Assembly: GCA_965279355.1 (NCBI GenBank)
Contig: OZ257155.1
Location: forward strand, 4,894,816-4,958,815
DNA: 64,000 bases
Direction: 5' to 3'
Source: G965279355 sp965279355
GTDB lineage: Bacteria > Pseudomonadota > Alphaproteobacteria > CACIAM-22H2
Part shown: piece by piece, positions 15,634 to 25,229 of the stretch
Layout: each line of letters starts with the position of its first letter
How positions within the stretch are numbered: position 1 is the first letter of the stretch
Made by a program: the position numbers and the translations under genes
Notes under the pieces: model-generated
The model's input: only the letters and a program-made list of their open reading frames with translations
Database searches by the model: none
Told to the model about the DNA's origin: nothing

Positions 15634-16530
15634 CTAGCTCCGCGGCGCTGCGGGGCTGCTCGTCCTTTTCCACGCCGTGAAGATGATCGCCGACAGCACC
15701 AGCGCGGCGCCGGCAAACTGCGACGGCTTCATGCCGTCGCCCAGCAGCACGGTGCCGAGAAAGACGCTGGTCACCGGCTCGAAGTTCATCACCAGGGCCG
15801 CCCGCGTATTGCCCAGCCGCTTGGTCGAGATGAAGAAGCCGATGATGGCGAAGGCGTAGAACAGGCCGACGGCGAGGAATGCCGTTCTGCCGTCGCCGGC
15901 CGGCGGAAAATGAAACTCGCCGCGCACGAGGTCGATGACGGCGTAGATGCCGAAGGTCGCGACCAGCATGTAAAACGAGACCGGGCGTGAGTCGGACGTG
16001 CCGACAACGGTGCGGTTCAGAAGCATCACCGAGGTGAACAGGACCGCGCCGACCAGCGCCAGCGCGATGCCGACCGGATTGAGGCTGCTATTGCCGATGT
16101 CGAGGGCGAAGGCCAGCCCGATGAGCGCCGCGATCAGCGACAGAATGAGACCGGGTGTCAGTCTTTCATGGCCCAGCGCGGCCGAGGCGAGGCCAACCAT
16201 CAGCGGGTAGATGTAGAACGTGAGGACCGCCAGCGCGATGGGGATATGCTCGGCCGCGCCCAGCAGACAGTACGAATAACTGGCCATCATGATGCACAGG
16301 CCAAGCGTCTGCAGACGCCGGCCCGGCGGCAGGACGATCGGGATGCGCCACAGGCGCAACAGCACCAACAGGACGATTGCGGCAACCAAGGTGCGATAGG
16401 TCAGGACCGACAATGCGTCGGCGCCGAAGCGGTAGGAGAAGCTGGCAAGCGCCGTATTGATGGCGAAGCTGGCGCCGACGACCGCGCAGAAGACGGTTCC
16501 GGGGATGTCCGCGCGCGGCGCGGACGTCAT
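15634..16530 (-). CDS. EamA/DMT-superfamily transporter
   Basis: A 298-residue polytopic inner-membrane protein with about ten hydrophobic segments arranged as two EamA repeats. The repeat signature near each end includes ALAVLTFYIYPLMVGLASAAL and ALVMNFEPVTSVFLGTVLLGD. Family members export amino acids or metabolites; no substrate can be assigned. Its ATG overlaps the stop of the paralogous gene upstream by 4 nt, so the two are co-translated. Confidence 0.92.
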   Translation of the reverse strand: MTSAPRADIPGTVFCAVVGASFAINTALASFSYRFGADALSVLTYRTLVAAIVLLVLLRLWRIPIVLPPGRRLQTLGLCIMMASYSYCLLGAAEHIPIALAVLTFYIYPLMVGLASAALGHERLTPGLILSLIAALIGLAFALDIGNSSLNPVGIALALVGAVLFTSVMLLNRTVVGTSDSRPVSFYMLVATFGIYAVIDLVRGEFHFPPAGDGRTAFLAVGLFYAFAIIGFFISTKRLGNTRAALVMNFEPVTSVFLGTVLLGDGMKPSQFAGAALVLSAIIFTAWKRTSSPAAPRS

Positions 16531-17408
16531 TGCGCGGCGGCGCGCTTGCGCCAGGAATTGAAGACGACCGCGGCGATCACCAGCGCCGCGCCGGCGAACT
16601 GCGACAGCTTCATGCTCTGTCCGAGAAGCGCGGTGCCCAGAAACACGCTCGTCACCGGTTCAAGATTCATGATCATCGTGGTCTGGACCATGCCGATCTT
16701 CGAGAAGGAGACGAAGATGCCGATGATCGAGAAGGCGAAGAAGACGCCGACACCGAGAAAGGCGAGCATGCCTTCTGTCGTGTGCGGCAGGCGGTATTCG
16801 CCAAGCGCGAGGTCGATGGCGAGATAGGCGAGTGTGGCGGTGCTCAGCACATAGAGCGTAATGCGCCGTGAATCCTCGCCCGCCGCGACCTTGTTGTTGA
16901 GGAAGACCATCAGGGTCATCAGCAGCGCGCCGCTGCCGGCCAGCGCAAACCCGGTCAGGTTCAGCCCGCCGCCGCCGATATCCAGCGCGAAGGCGAGGCC
17001 GACGAACCCCGCGAGCAGCGCAACGATGAGGCCCGGTGTCAGGCGCTCATAACCCAGCAGGCCCGAGATCACGCCGGTCAGCAGCGGATAAAGATAGAAG
17101 GTGAGCACGGCCAGCGCGACCGGCATATGTTCGATGGCGGCCAGCAGGCCGTAGCAATATGTCGCCATCAGCAGGCCGAGGCCGCAGGCGGCGAGGCGTT
17201 TTCGCGGCGGCAGATACATCGGTACCCGCCATACGCGCAGCAGCACGAAAACGGAAATCAGCGCCAGCAGGGTGCGATAGGTCAGCACCGACATGGCATT
17301 CGCCCCGTCGCGATAGGCCATGCTGGCGAACACGGTGTTGAAGGCGAAGCTGACGGCCACCACGGCACAGAACAGGCTGCCCATGAGCTGAGAGCGGGAC
17401 GTCGTCAT
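16527..17408 (-). CDS. EamA/DMT-superfamily transporter, paralog of its neighbour
   Basis: A 293-residue ten-helix transporter closely related to the next gene. Both share AFNTVFASMAYRDGANAMSVLTYRTL-like N-termini and MNLEPVTSVFLGTALLG near the C-terminus. Tandem duplication followed by divergence is the simple reading. The pair could work as homodimers or as a heterodimer, as some paired DMT exporters do. Upstream lies a short gap and then two permease genes on the same strand. Confidence 0.92.
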   Translation of the reverse strand: MTTSRSQLMGSLFCAVVAVSFAFNTVFASMAYRDGANAMSVLTYRTLLALISVFVLLRVWRVPMYLPPRKRLAACGLGLLMATYCYGLLAAIEHMPVALAVLTFYLYPLLTGVISGLLGYERLTPGLIVALLAGFVGLAFALDIGGGGLNLTGFALAGSGALLMTLMVFLNNKVAAGEDSRRITLYVLSTATLAYLAIDLALGEYRLPHTTEGMLAFLGVGVFFAFSIIGIFVSFSKIGMVQTTMIMNLEPVTSVFLGTALLGQSMKLSQFAGAALVIAAVVFNSWRKRAAAQ

Positions 17409-17465
17409 GGTCGCGGGCGTTTCGTGTGGTTTCGTTATTTCGATGGGCGTCGAACGTCGCCATCC

Positions 17466-17957
17466 CTACAGGGACAGCATCAGCATCGCAAGAAATCCGG
17501 AGAGCGGCGCCAGCACCAGCGAGGCGATGGCGCGGGCCATGGTGAACCGTATTCCCATGATGGGGACGTCCCAGGACATCAGGTTCGTCAGGGACAGGAC
17601 CGACCACGCGGTGAGAAAGGTGATGAGCTGCGGCATGCCGACGCCGGCCTTGGCCAGCACCAGCGCGAAGGGGAACGCCACGATCGGGCCGCTCGGGACC
17701 AGGATGCCCACCACCGACGCGATGAGGATCCCCACCCATCCGGAATCGGCACCCAGCCACTGGGCGATCAACTCCGTCGGCATCAGCGGACCGACAAAGC
17801 CGGCGGCGAGCAGCGCCGGCGGCATGCGCGTCGCAACAAAGATGCCGTTGCGGCGCACGAGATCGAGCATGCGGTCGAGCCGGTGCGGCGGCCCGCGCAG
17901 CAGCGGAACGAGGCAGCCGAGGACTAGCGGCCAGATGATGAGTGCGGCTGCGAGCAT
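17466..17957 (-). CDS. Small permease, second of a pair (pair A)
   Basis: A 163-residue membrane protein with about four or five helices (MLAAALIIWPLVL, GWVGILIASVVGILVPSGPIVAFPFAL, AIASLVLAPLSGFLAMLML). The segment VGILVPSGPIVAFPFALVLAKAGVG resembles the core of DUF318/UPF0718-type permeases such as ArsP, which are normally one ~300-residue chain. Here it follows a similar half-size protein whose stop overlaps this start by 1 nt. A paralog lies at 20424-20909. The substrate is unknown. Confidence 0.8.
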   Translation of the reverse strand: MLAAALIIWPLVLGCLVPLLRGPPHRLDRMLDLVRRNGIFVATRMPPALLAAGFVGPLMPTELIAQWLGADSGWVGILIASVVGILVPSGPIVAFPFALVLAKAGVGMPQLITFLTAWSVLSLTNLMSWDVPIMGIRFTMARAIASLVLAPLSGFLAMLMLSL

Positions 17958-18535
17958 TATTCGCCGCTCTCTTTTTTCGGTTTGGCGAACCGCCGCAGCA
18001 GCGGCGCGGCGAGATAGGCGGCGAGGATCGGCAGCGGTAGCGAGGCGAGATACTGGATGACCGTGAACTCGACACCCATCAACGGCAGCTGCCACTGGAT
18101 GATGCGATTGAGCGGGAGCACCGACCATGACGTCACGTAGGCAATCGCGGCCATCTCGCTGGCGCCGACCGCGATCATCGAGGAGATGAGCGGCAGCGAG
18201 ATCATCGGGCCGCCGGGAACAAGCAGGCCGATGATCGACGCGACGACGATGCCGCGGAATCCCGAGCCGTCGCCCATGGTGCGGCGGATGAATTCAGGCG
18301 GGATCAGGACCTGCATGCAGGCGGCAAGAACCAGACCGCCGGTGACGACCGGAATGAGAACCGCCAGCAGCCAGAGATTCTCTTCCAGCGTCTGCCAGAA
18401 GACGTCCGGTCCCTTCACGAGATAACAGGCGGCGCCCGCGACGAGCAAAAAGGTGAAAAGAAACAGGACACCGCTGTCGATGAACTTCTCTTTTGGCCGC
18501 GGGGGCGGTGACGTCTCAGTGCTGGGTTCGGCCAT
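17957..18535 (-). CDS. Small permease, first of a pair (pair A)
   Basis: A 192-residue membrane protein. A Pro-rich cytoplasmic N-terminus (TSPPPRPKEKF) precedes helices at LFLFTFLLVAGAACYLV, LWLLAVLIPVVTGGLVLAA and IVVASIIGLLVPGGPMISLPLI. The LLVPGGP loop matches the VPSGP loop of its partner, so the two genes look like the two halves of a DUF318-type permease encoded separately. A decayed copy of this gene's 5' end and upstream region lies at about 19720-19845. The paralogous pair B is at 20424-21493. Confidence 0.8.
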   Translation of the reverse strand: MAEPSTETSPPPRPKEKFIDSGVLFLFTFLLVAGAACYLVKGPDVFWQTLEENLWLLAVLIPVVTGGLVLAACMQVLIPPEFIRRTMGDGSGFRGIVVASIIGLLVPGGPMISLPLISSMIAVGASEMAAIAYVTSWSVLPLNRIIQWQLPLMGVEFTVIQYLASLPLPILAAYLAAPLLRRFAKPKKESGE

Positions 18536-18674
18536 CTCGGCCGCAACCTAGCGCCCCTTGGCCGCAGGGGGAAGCTTGGGCTGTAATTCTCAGGCTAAGC
18601 TCTCGGCAATGGCTAACGAAATCGGAGCTCAGCTATTGTCTGCGGATTAGGGGCAGCCTTTTGGCGGGGGCGGT

Positions 18675-18875
18675 ATGGGCTTTATTGTGGCGGGCGGGGT
18701 GCTTCTTTTAGCTGTTTTGCTTCTTGTTCTCGTAGCGGTTGGGGCGATTTGCGTCGCACTTATGCGAGTTTGGGTAAAAGATCCATTGATGCAATTCTTG
18801 CTCTCGCTTCTAATGGTTGTGGCTCTCGGTGTCGCTCTTGTTGGGGCGGGTATCGTTCAAATCGTTCTGCCCTAA
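18675..18875 (+). CDS. 66-residue hydrophobic protein of unknown function
   Basis: Two long hydrophobic helices (VAGGVLLLAVLLLVLVAVGA and FLLSLLMVVALGVALVGAG) around a short polar loop with VWVKDPLMQ. This is a typical small two-pass membrane protein. The GGCGGGGGCGG upstream of the ATG is only a fair ribosome site. The end overlaps the end of the convergent gene at 18872 by 4 nt. Coding status is plausible but unproven; base composition is lower in GC than the neighbouring permeases. Confidence 0.5.
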   Translation: MGFIVAGGVLLLAVLLLVLVAVGAICVALMRVWVKDPLMQFLLSLLMVVALGVALVGAGIVQIVLP

Positions 18876-19654
18876 GTTTTGGCGGTAGCTTTTTCTCGCT
18901 TATCTCGTTCAGTCATTGCTTCGGCTGCAAAACGAAGTTTTTCTTTTGCTTCAAAAGTTCCCCCCGAGATTCGCGTCACATAATTTCTCGCGTGAGTCAT
19001 TGTCGCATTAAATTCTTCCTCCGATATTCCGCCGTGAACTTTTAATACTGTTCGAAGATGATCGCCGGTCTCGTAAAGCAGTTTTGCCGCCATCCATAGA
19101 GCGTGGACTAGTTCGACCCCGTAGTCGGCCTTCCCGTCAATGAATGAGGCGAGTTGTCGGAAAGAATATTTGAAAGCTATCGATTGCTCTTCAAACGCAA
19201 CGTAATGGATCAAGACTTTTTCGGGGAGACGGGAGATTTGATCCTGAGAAAGTTTGAAATCCATATACTCATCGATGTGCTCATGGAAAAGCTGTAACTG
19301 GCCTCTTAGCTGAGCATAATCTAGTGATCCGAGGTCTTTCTCTTTTATTCCTTTATATATTTCATGTGCAATGACATGTGAGGCATCAAACTTATCTTTG
19401 AATTTTGAACCCTTCCGTAAATCTTCTACCGCCGGGTAAACGAACCGCCCGAATGTTTTCCCGAAGGTAATCAGAACTTCGCAGCCGGCAAGAAATCGAC
19501 TTATTTTGGCGAGATAGATGTGGGCGCTTTTTGCCTCGAGTGCGTTCCGGTCGCGTTTTGCTTCATAGCGACGAACATAGTGGTTTAGGCCTGCAGCGAG
19601 TATTGCGCCGACTGTGCCGGAAAGTAATAGTTGTGCAATCGAAGCATCGGCCAT
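18872..19654 (-). CDS. Membrane-anchored helical protein of unknown function (low-GC island)
   Basis: 260 residues. One N-terminal transmembrane helix (IAQLLLSGTVGAILAAGL) is followed by NHYVRRYEAKRDRNALEAK and a long, charged, mainly helical cytoplasmic region with no motif that I recognise. Codon use is clearly richer in A/T than in flanking genes, pointing to recent acquisition. A protein of similar layout (short N-terminal helix, basic collar, helical body) is encoded at 19922-20431 in the same island. The function is unknown; antiphage or signalling roles are possible but not supported by any motif. Confidence 0.75.
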   Translation of the reverse strand: MADASIAQLLLSGTVGAILAAGLNHYVRRYEAKRDRNALEAKSAHIYLAKISRFLAGCEVLITFGKTFGRFVYPAVEDLRKGSKFKDKFDASHVIAHEIYKGIKEKDLGSLDYAQLRGQLQLFHEHIDEYMDFKLSQDQISRLPEKVLIHYVAFEEQSIAFKYSFRQLASFIDGKADYGVELVHALWMAAKLLYETGDHLRTVLKVHGGISEEEFNATMTHARNYVTRISGGTFEAKEKLRFAAEAMTERDKREKATAKT

Positions 19655-19719
19655 TGAAACCCCCCATCAACCTATCCGGGAATGTTAGCGCTTGGCGTGC
19701 GGCTCGTCCAACCGACGAA

Positions 19720-19845
19720 GAGTAGGACCAGAGGAGAGAACAAACGTCGATGATCCTGGCTTTCGGCACTGCGGGTGGCGACGCTTCGGTGTTGAGTTCG
19801 TCCATTTCGGGTTGCACCGTAGCGCTCCTTGGCTGCGTGGGAAGT
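19720..19845 (-). pseudogene. Fossil 5' end of a permease gene (pair A type)
   Basis: The minus strand encodes MDELNTEASPPAVPKARIID, which aligns with the start of the permease at 17957-18535 (MAEPSTETSPPPRPKEKFID). The upstream, non-coding ~40 bp also align. Reading continues only briefly before the frame is lost at about 19727. A conventional open frame across this spot is therefore a remnant and not a gene. Together with the intact 5' end at about 18470-18570, it brackets the cargo 18571-19719. Confidence 0.75.
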
Positions 19846-19921
19846 GGCATGGATGAGCTCGGATCGCTTAACGGCTGCCTTCCAATAAGCCACTCTCTGA
19901 GAACTGCGGAGAACCTTCAGA

Positions 19922-20431
19922 ATGACCCCAATACATACAGCGTTGCTTCAGGTCGGTCTCTCGCTCTTAGTGGCTGTAACCACTGCCTTTCTGACCATCT
20001 GGTTGTCCCTGCGACGCTTCTACCGAGAGAAATGGTGGGAAGCAAAAATGCGTGCATACAGCGACGTAATTCAGGCGCTCCATCACATGAAATGGGATCT
20101 AGAAATTAGCCTGCGTGCACATGAAGAGGGTCGAGACACGGATACTGATTATCACAAAGCATGGAGTGCCAAACATAGTGCGGCGTGGGAGGAGATACGT
20201 AAGCAGACAGATGTGGGCGAATTTCTCTTTTCGCCGAAGGCGGTCGAGCTATTGCAAATGTTGAGTAACGAGGCTCGGCACGAAACAAATGAAGGTTACT
20301 TTCAATACCTTGAAAAAATTCAGGTCGCAGTTGAGAAATGCTTGCCGGCAATCAAAGCTGCCGCTCGTACAGATTTAGGTTTGCCAACTCTGAGGAGCTT
20401 CTTGGCCAAACCAACCACTAGCATCAAATAA
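19922..20431 (+). CDS. Membrane-anchored helical protein of unknown function (low-GC island)
   Basis: 169 residues. An N-terminal transmembrane helix (VGLSLLVAVTTAFLTIWLSL) is followed by a basic collar (RRFYREKWWEAK) and a helical cytoplasmic domain (AYSDVIQALHHMKWDLE, LEKIQVAVEKCLPAIK). The layout and lower GC resemble the protein at 18872-19654. Its stop overlaps the convergent permease gene at 20424 by 8 nt. No known domain is recognised. Confidence 0.75.
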   Translation: MTPIHTALLQVGLSLLVAVTTAFLTIWLSLRRFYREKWWEAKMRAYSDVIQALHHMKWDLEISLRAHEEGRDTDTDYHKAWSAKHSAAWEEIRKQTDVGEFLFSPKAVELLQMLSNEARHETNEGYFQYLEKIQVAVEKCLPAIKAAARTDLGLPTLRSFLAKPTTSIK

Positions 20432-20909
20432 GCAGCGCCGCGATGAAGCCGGAGATCGGCGGCAGGAGCAGCGAAGAGACGATGCGGATCGCGGTGAAGC
20501 GGAAGCCGAGCAGCGGAAAATCCCACGCGATAATCCGATGTACGGGAATGACGGCCCAGGCGGTGAGCAGCGCGATCAGCGGCGGCATACCGACGCCGGC
20601 CTTCCACATCGCATAGGCCAGCGGAAACGAGATGACGGCGCCGCTGGGAATGAGGGCGCCCGCAGCCGAGGCGATCAGGATGCCAGTCCAGCCGGACTCA
20701 TCGCCGAGCCATGTGCCGATCAGCTCGCGCGGCAGCAGCGTCGCGGCGAAGCCCGCGCCGAGGAAGGCGAAGGGGATTCGCGCTGCCATAAACAGGCCCT
20801 GCTGTCTGGCGATGGCGAAGGCCTGATCCATCCGCGACGGCGGCCCGCGCCAGAGCAGCGCCACGCAGTAGATGACCAGGGGCCAGATGATGGCGGCGGC
20901 GAGCAGCAT
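20424..20909 (-). CDS. Small permease, second of a pair (pair B)
   Basis: 161 residues. It is a paralog of the protein at 17466-17957: both begin ML.AAA.IIWPLV and share a loop like GWTGILIASAAGALIPSGAVISFPLAY and the C-terminal PISGF.AALL. Its start overlaps the stop of the gene upstream by 1 nt, exactly as in pair A. It probably forms one transporter with that partner. Confidence 0.8.
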   Translation of the reverse strand: MLLAAAIIWPLVIYCVALLWRGPPSRMDQAFAIARQQGLFMAARIPFAFLGAGFAATLLPRELIGTWLGDESGWTGILIASAAGALIPSGAVISFPLAYAMWKAGVGMPPLIALLTAWAVIPVHRIIAWDFPLLGFRFTAIRIVSSLLLPPISGFIAALLI

Positions 20910-21493
20910 TATTGTCTCCGCGGCGGGAAGCGCAGGAACAGCAGCGCCGCGAGCCATCCGGACAGAATCGGCAGCGCGATGGTCGCCGCCATCTTGATCG
21001 CGACGAACTCGCCGCCCATCAGCGGCAGTTCCCAGACCAGCAGGCGATGAATCCCGAACAGCGCCCAGGAATTCAGGACGGCGACCGCCACTGCGTAATC
21101 GGCGCCGGCGCCGATCACCGCCAGCATCAGCGGAAACGAGGCCATTGGCCCGCCGGGCAGGAAGGCGCCAAGGACCGTGCCGGTGAGGAGACCGCGCAAG
21201 CCGGTGCCCTGGCCGAGCCAGCGCTTCACATGGCCGGTCGGCATCAGCACCTGCGCGAAACTGGCCAGCAGGATGGCGCCGGCCACGACCGGGACGACGG
21301 TCAGGAACAGCTTGCCGTCGTCTTCGATCGACGCCCAGAAGACCTCGGGGCCGCGCAAGGTGTAGCAGGCCACGCCGCCGGCCACGGCGAAGGCGACCAT
21401 GAACAGAAAGGAGCCGTTCAGAAGGCGCGGTTTGGGGCGGGCGGGGGCGGGATCGGGCGGCGGAAGGCCGGTCGGCGGTGCTGGTGCGGTCAT
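20909..21493 (-). CDS. Small permease, first of a pair (pair B)
   Basis: A 194-residue paralog of the protein at 17957-18535. It has a Pro-rich N-terminus, helices at FMVAFAVAGGVACYTL and LFLTVVPVVAGAILLASF, and the loop GAFLPGGPMASFPLM. Conserved features across both pairs are the GP.VFW segment after the first helix and the LPGGPM or VPGGPM loop. Divergence between pairs is substantial, so this duplication is old. Confidence 0.8.
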   Translation of the reverse strand: MTAPAPPTGLPPPDPAPARPKPRLLNGSFLFMVAFAVAGGVACYTLRGPEVFWASIEDDGKLFLTVVPVVAGAILLASFAQVLMPTGHVKRWLGQGTGLRGLLTGTVLGAFLPGGPMASFPLMLAVIGAGADYAVAVAVLNSWALFGIHRLLVWELPLMGGEFVAIKMAATIALPILSGWLAALLFLRFPPRRQ

Positions 21494-21663
21494 GCCGGGC
21501 GCACCGTAAACCCGCGCGGATGCCGGGGGAAGACGCTCAAGGGGTTAAAAAACAGGTGCTTGGCGCTCCCCGGACGCTTAGATTGCAGGCCTCCCTCCGG
21601 GGCTCCCCGAATCGGCCGTCCGGTCGCCGTAATTCAGCCCCGATAGTCGGATTGGCTAGTGTG

Positions 21664-22899
21664 ATGAACGACTTTTATCGAATCCGGCGGTTGCCGCCCT
21701 ACGTCTTCGCCGAAGTGAACACCATGCGCGCCAAGGCACGCACGGCAGGCCTCGACGTCATCGACCTCGGCATGGGCAACCCCGATATGCCGACGCCGCC
21801 GCACATCGTCGACAAGCTGATCGAGGCGGTAAAGGACCCGCGCACGCATCGCTATTCGGTGTCGCGCGGCATTCCGGGTCTGCGCCGCGCGCATTCGGCC
21901 TATTACAAGCGCCGCTTCAATGTCGACATCGATCCCGAGACGGAGACGATCGTCACCATCGGTTCGAAGGAAGGTCTCGCCAATCTGGCGCAGGCGATCA
22001 CCAGCCCCGGCGACACGATCCTGGTGCCGAACCCGAGCTATCCGATCCACCCTTACGGTTTCATCATGGCGGGCGGGTCGATCCGTCATCTGCCGATCGG
22101 CGACGGGCATGATTTCTTCGGCAGTCTCAAGCGCGCTGTGAAGCATTCGGTGCCGCCGCCGCTGGCGCTGGTGCTGAACTTCCCGTCGAACCCGACGGCG
22201 CAAGTTGTGGATCTCGATTTCTATGCCGAGTGCGTCGACATCTGCCGTCATTACGGCATCTACATCCTCTCTGATCTTGCCTACGCCGAAATCTACTTCG
22301 ACGGCAAGCCGCCGCCGTCGGTTCTCGAAGTGCCCGGCGCCAAGGACATCGCCATCGAGTTCACCTCGATGAGCAAGACCTACAACATGGCGGGCTGGCG
22401 CGTCGGCTTCGCCGCCGGCAACAAGAAGCTCGTCGCGTCGCTGGCGAAGATCAAATCCTATCTCGACTACGGCGCGTTCACGCCGGTGCAGGTTGCCGCC
22501 GCCGCCGCCCTCAACGGGCCGCAGGATTGCGTTGCCGAGATCCGTGAGACCTACAAGCAGCGGCGCGACGCGCTGATCAGCGGGCTGCATGCGGCCGGCT
22601 GGAATGTGCCGAGCCCGCCGGCCTCGATGTTTGCCTGGGCGCCCATTCCCGACGCGTACAAGGAACTCGGCTCGCTCGAATTCGCCAAGCTGCTCATGCA
22701 GAAGGCGAACGTCGCGGTGTCGCCCGGCATCGGCTTTGGTGAATACGGCGACGGCTACGTGCGGCTCGGTCTGGTCGAGAATGTGCAGCGCATCCGTCAG
22801 GCGACGCGCAGCATCAAGACATTCCTCGCCGCAAACGAATCGCTTCCCGAGCCGCCGACGCAGAAGAACATGTCTGTCAGCCGCACGCCGGTCTCCTGA
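21664..22899 (+). CDS. Class I/II PLP-dependent aminotransferase (AlaC / LL-DAP-aminotransferase-like)
   Basis: A 411-residue fold-type I transaminase. Features are MGNPDMPTPPHIVDKL near the N-terminus, the NFPSNPTAQVVDLDFY phosphate and Asp/Tyr region, and the PLP-binding Lys in SMSKTYNMAGWRVGF. It most resembles AlaC/YfdZ-type alanine transaminases, often annotated as LL-diaminopimelate aminotransferases. The ATG at 21664 (GTG at 21661 possible) gives the family N-terminus NDFYRIRRLPPYVF. It is followed after 6 nt by hom, suggesting a role in aspartate-family amino-acid synthesis. Confidence 0.92.
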   Translation: MNDFYRIRRLPPYVFAEVNTMRAKARTAGLDVIDLGMGNPDMPTPPHIVDKLIEAVKDPRTHRYSVSRGIPGLRRAHSAYYKRRFNVDIDPETETIVTIGSKEGLANLAQAITSPGDTILVPNPSYPIHPYGFIMAGGSIRHLPIGDGHDFFGSLKRAVKHSVPPPLALVLNFPSNPTAQVVDLDFYAECVDICRHYGIYILSDLAYAEIYFDGKPPPSVLEVPGAKDIAIEFTSMSKTYNMAGWRVGFAAGNKKLVASLAKIKSYLDYGAFTPVQVAAAAALNGPQDCVAEIRETYKQRRDALISGLHAAGWNVPSPPASMFAWAPIPDAYKELGSLEFAKLLMQKANVAVSPGIGFGEYGDGYVRLGLVENVQRIRQATRSIKTFLAANESLPEPPTQKNMSVSRTPVS

Positions 22900-22905
22900 G
22901 TTCCC

Positions 22906-24219
<1,314 letters not shown>

Positions 24220-24239
24220 CCTCGCGAAGGAAATCATCG

Positions 24240-25229
24240 ATGTCCGAACGGATGCAGCTGGATCGTAACCTGGCCCTCGAAGTGGTGCGCGTCACCGAAG
24301 CCGCCGCCCTGGCCGCCTCGCGCCTGATGGGGCGCGGCGATGAAAAGGCCGCCGATCAGGCCGCCGTCGATGCGATGCGGCGCGCCCTCAACGGCCTGTC
24401 GATCCAGGGCGTGGTGGTGATCGGCGAGGGCGAGCGCGATGAAGCGCCGATGCTCTATATCGGCGAGAAGGTCGGCAACGGACAAGGGCCGCGCGTCGAT
24501 ATCGCGCTGGACCCGCTTGAGGGCACGACCATCACGGCCACCGGCGGCTACAACGCGCTGGCGGTCATCGCGATGGCCGAAGAGGGCAACTTCCTCAACG
24601 CGCCCGACGTCTATATGGACAAGATCGCAGTTGGCGGCGGATTGCCGGACGGCGTGATCGATATCGACACCAGCCCGAAGGAAAATCTGAAGAACCTCGC
24701 CAAGGCGAAGAAGTCCGAGATCGAGGATCTGGTCGTCTGCATCCTCGACCGGCCGCGCCACGCGGAACTGATCGCCAAGGTGCGCGAGGCCGGTGCGCGC
24801 ATCATGCTGATCGGCGACGGCGATGTGAGCGGTGTCATCGCGACGTCCCGCGCCGGAACCGGCGTCGACATCTATATCGGTAGCGGCGGCGCGCCCGAAG
24901 GCGTGCTGGCGGCGGCGGCGCTGCGCTGCATCGGCGGCCAGATGCAGGGCCGCCTGCTGTTCCGCAACGACGATGAGAAGCAGCGCGCGGCGAAGTGGGG
25001 CATCAAGGATCTCAACCGCGTGTATTCGATGACGGATATGGCGAAGGGCGATGTGATGTTCGCCGCGACTGGTGTGACCGACGGCTCGATGCTGCGCGGC
25101 GTGCGGCGGACGACGGTAGACGGCTCGACGCATTCCATCGTGATGCGGTCGAAGACGGGGACGGTGCGTGTGATCGAAGCCACCCATAATTTCACGCGCA
25201 AGCCGGGCCCCGACGCGGACGATAAGTGA
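24240..25229 (+). CDS. glpX: Class II fructose-1,6-bisphosphatase GlpX
   Basis: Dephosphorylates fructose-1,6-bisphosphate in gluconeogenesis. It shows VIGEGERDEAPMLYIGEKVG, the metal- and phosphate-binding DPLEGTTITATGG and the C-terminal SMLRGVRRT. It has about 329 residues. The ATG at 24240 has AAGGA eight bases ahead and matches the family N-terminus; an ATG at 24216 overlapping the hom stop is the alternative. The stop overlaps the GTG start of recJ. Confidence 0.96.
   Translation: MSERMQLDRNLALEVVRVTEAAALAASRLMGRGDEKAADQAAVDAMRRALNGLSIQGVVVIGEGERDEAPMLYIGEKVGNGQGPRVDIALDPLEGTTITATGGYNALAVIAMAEEGNFLNAPDVYMDKIAVGGGLPDGVIDIDTSPKENLKNLAKAKKSEIEDLVVCILDRPRHAELIAKVREAGARIMLIGDGDVSGVIATSRAGTGVDIYIGSGGAPEGVLAAAALRCIGGQMQGRLLFRNDDEKQRAAKWGIKDLNRVYSMTDMAKGDVMFAATGVTDGSMLRGVRRTTVDGSTHSIVMRSKTGTVRVIEATHNFTRKPGPDADDK

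Noticed and set aside
19563..19850. Minus-strand open frame of 95 codons across the permease fossil
   Set aside because: Only its first ~20-25 residues align with a permease N-terminus; the rest is frame-shifted, so it is a pseudogene remnant rather than an intact gene.
21494..21663. Possible riboswitch or leader before the aminotransferase-hom operon
   Set aside because: No recognised aptamer core, leader peptide or terminator/antiterminator could be read by eye.
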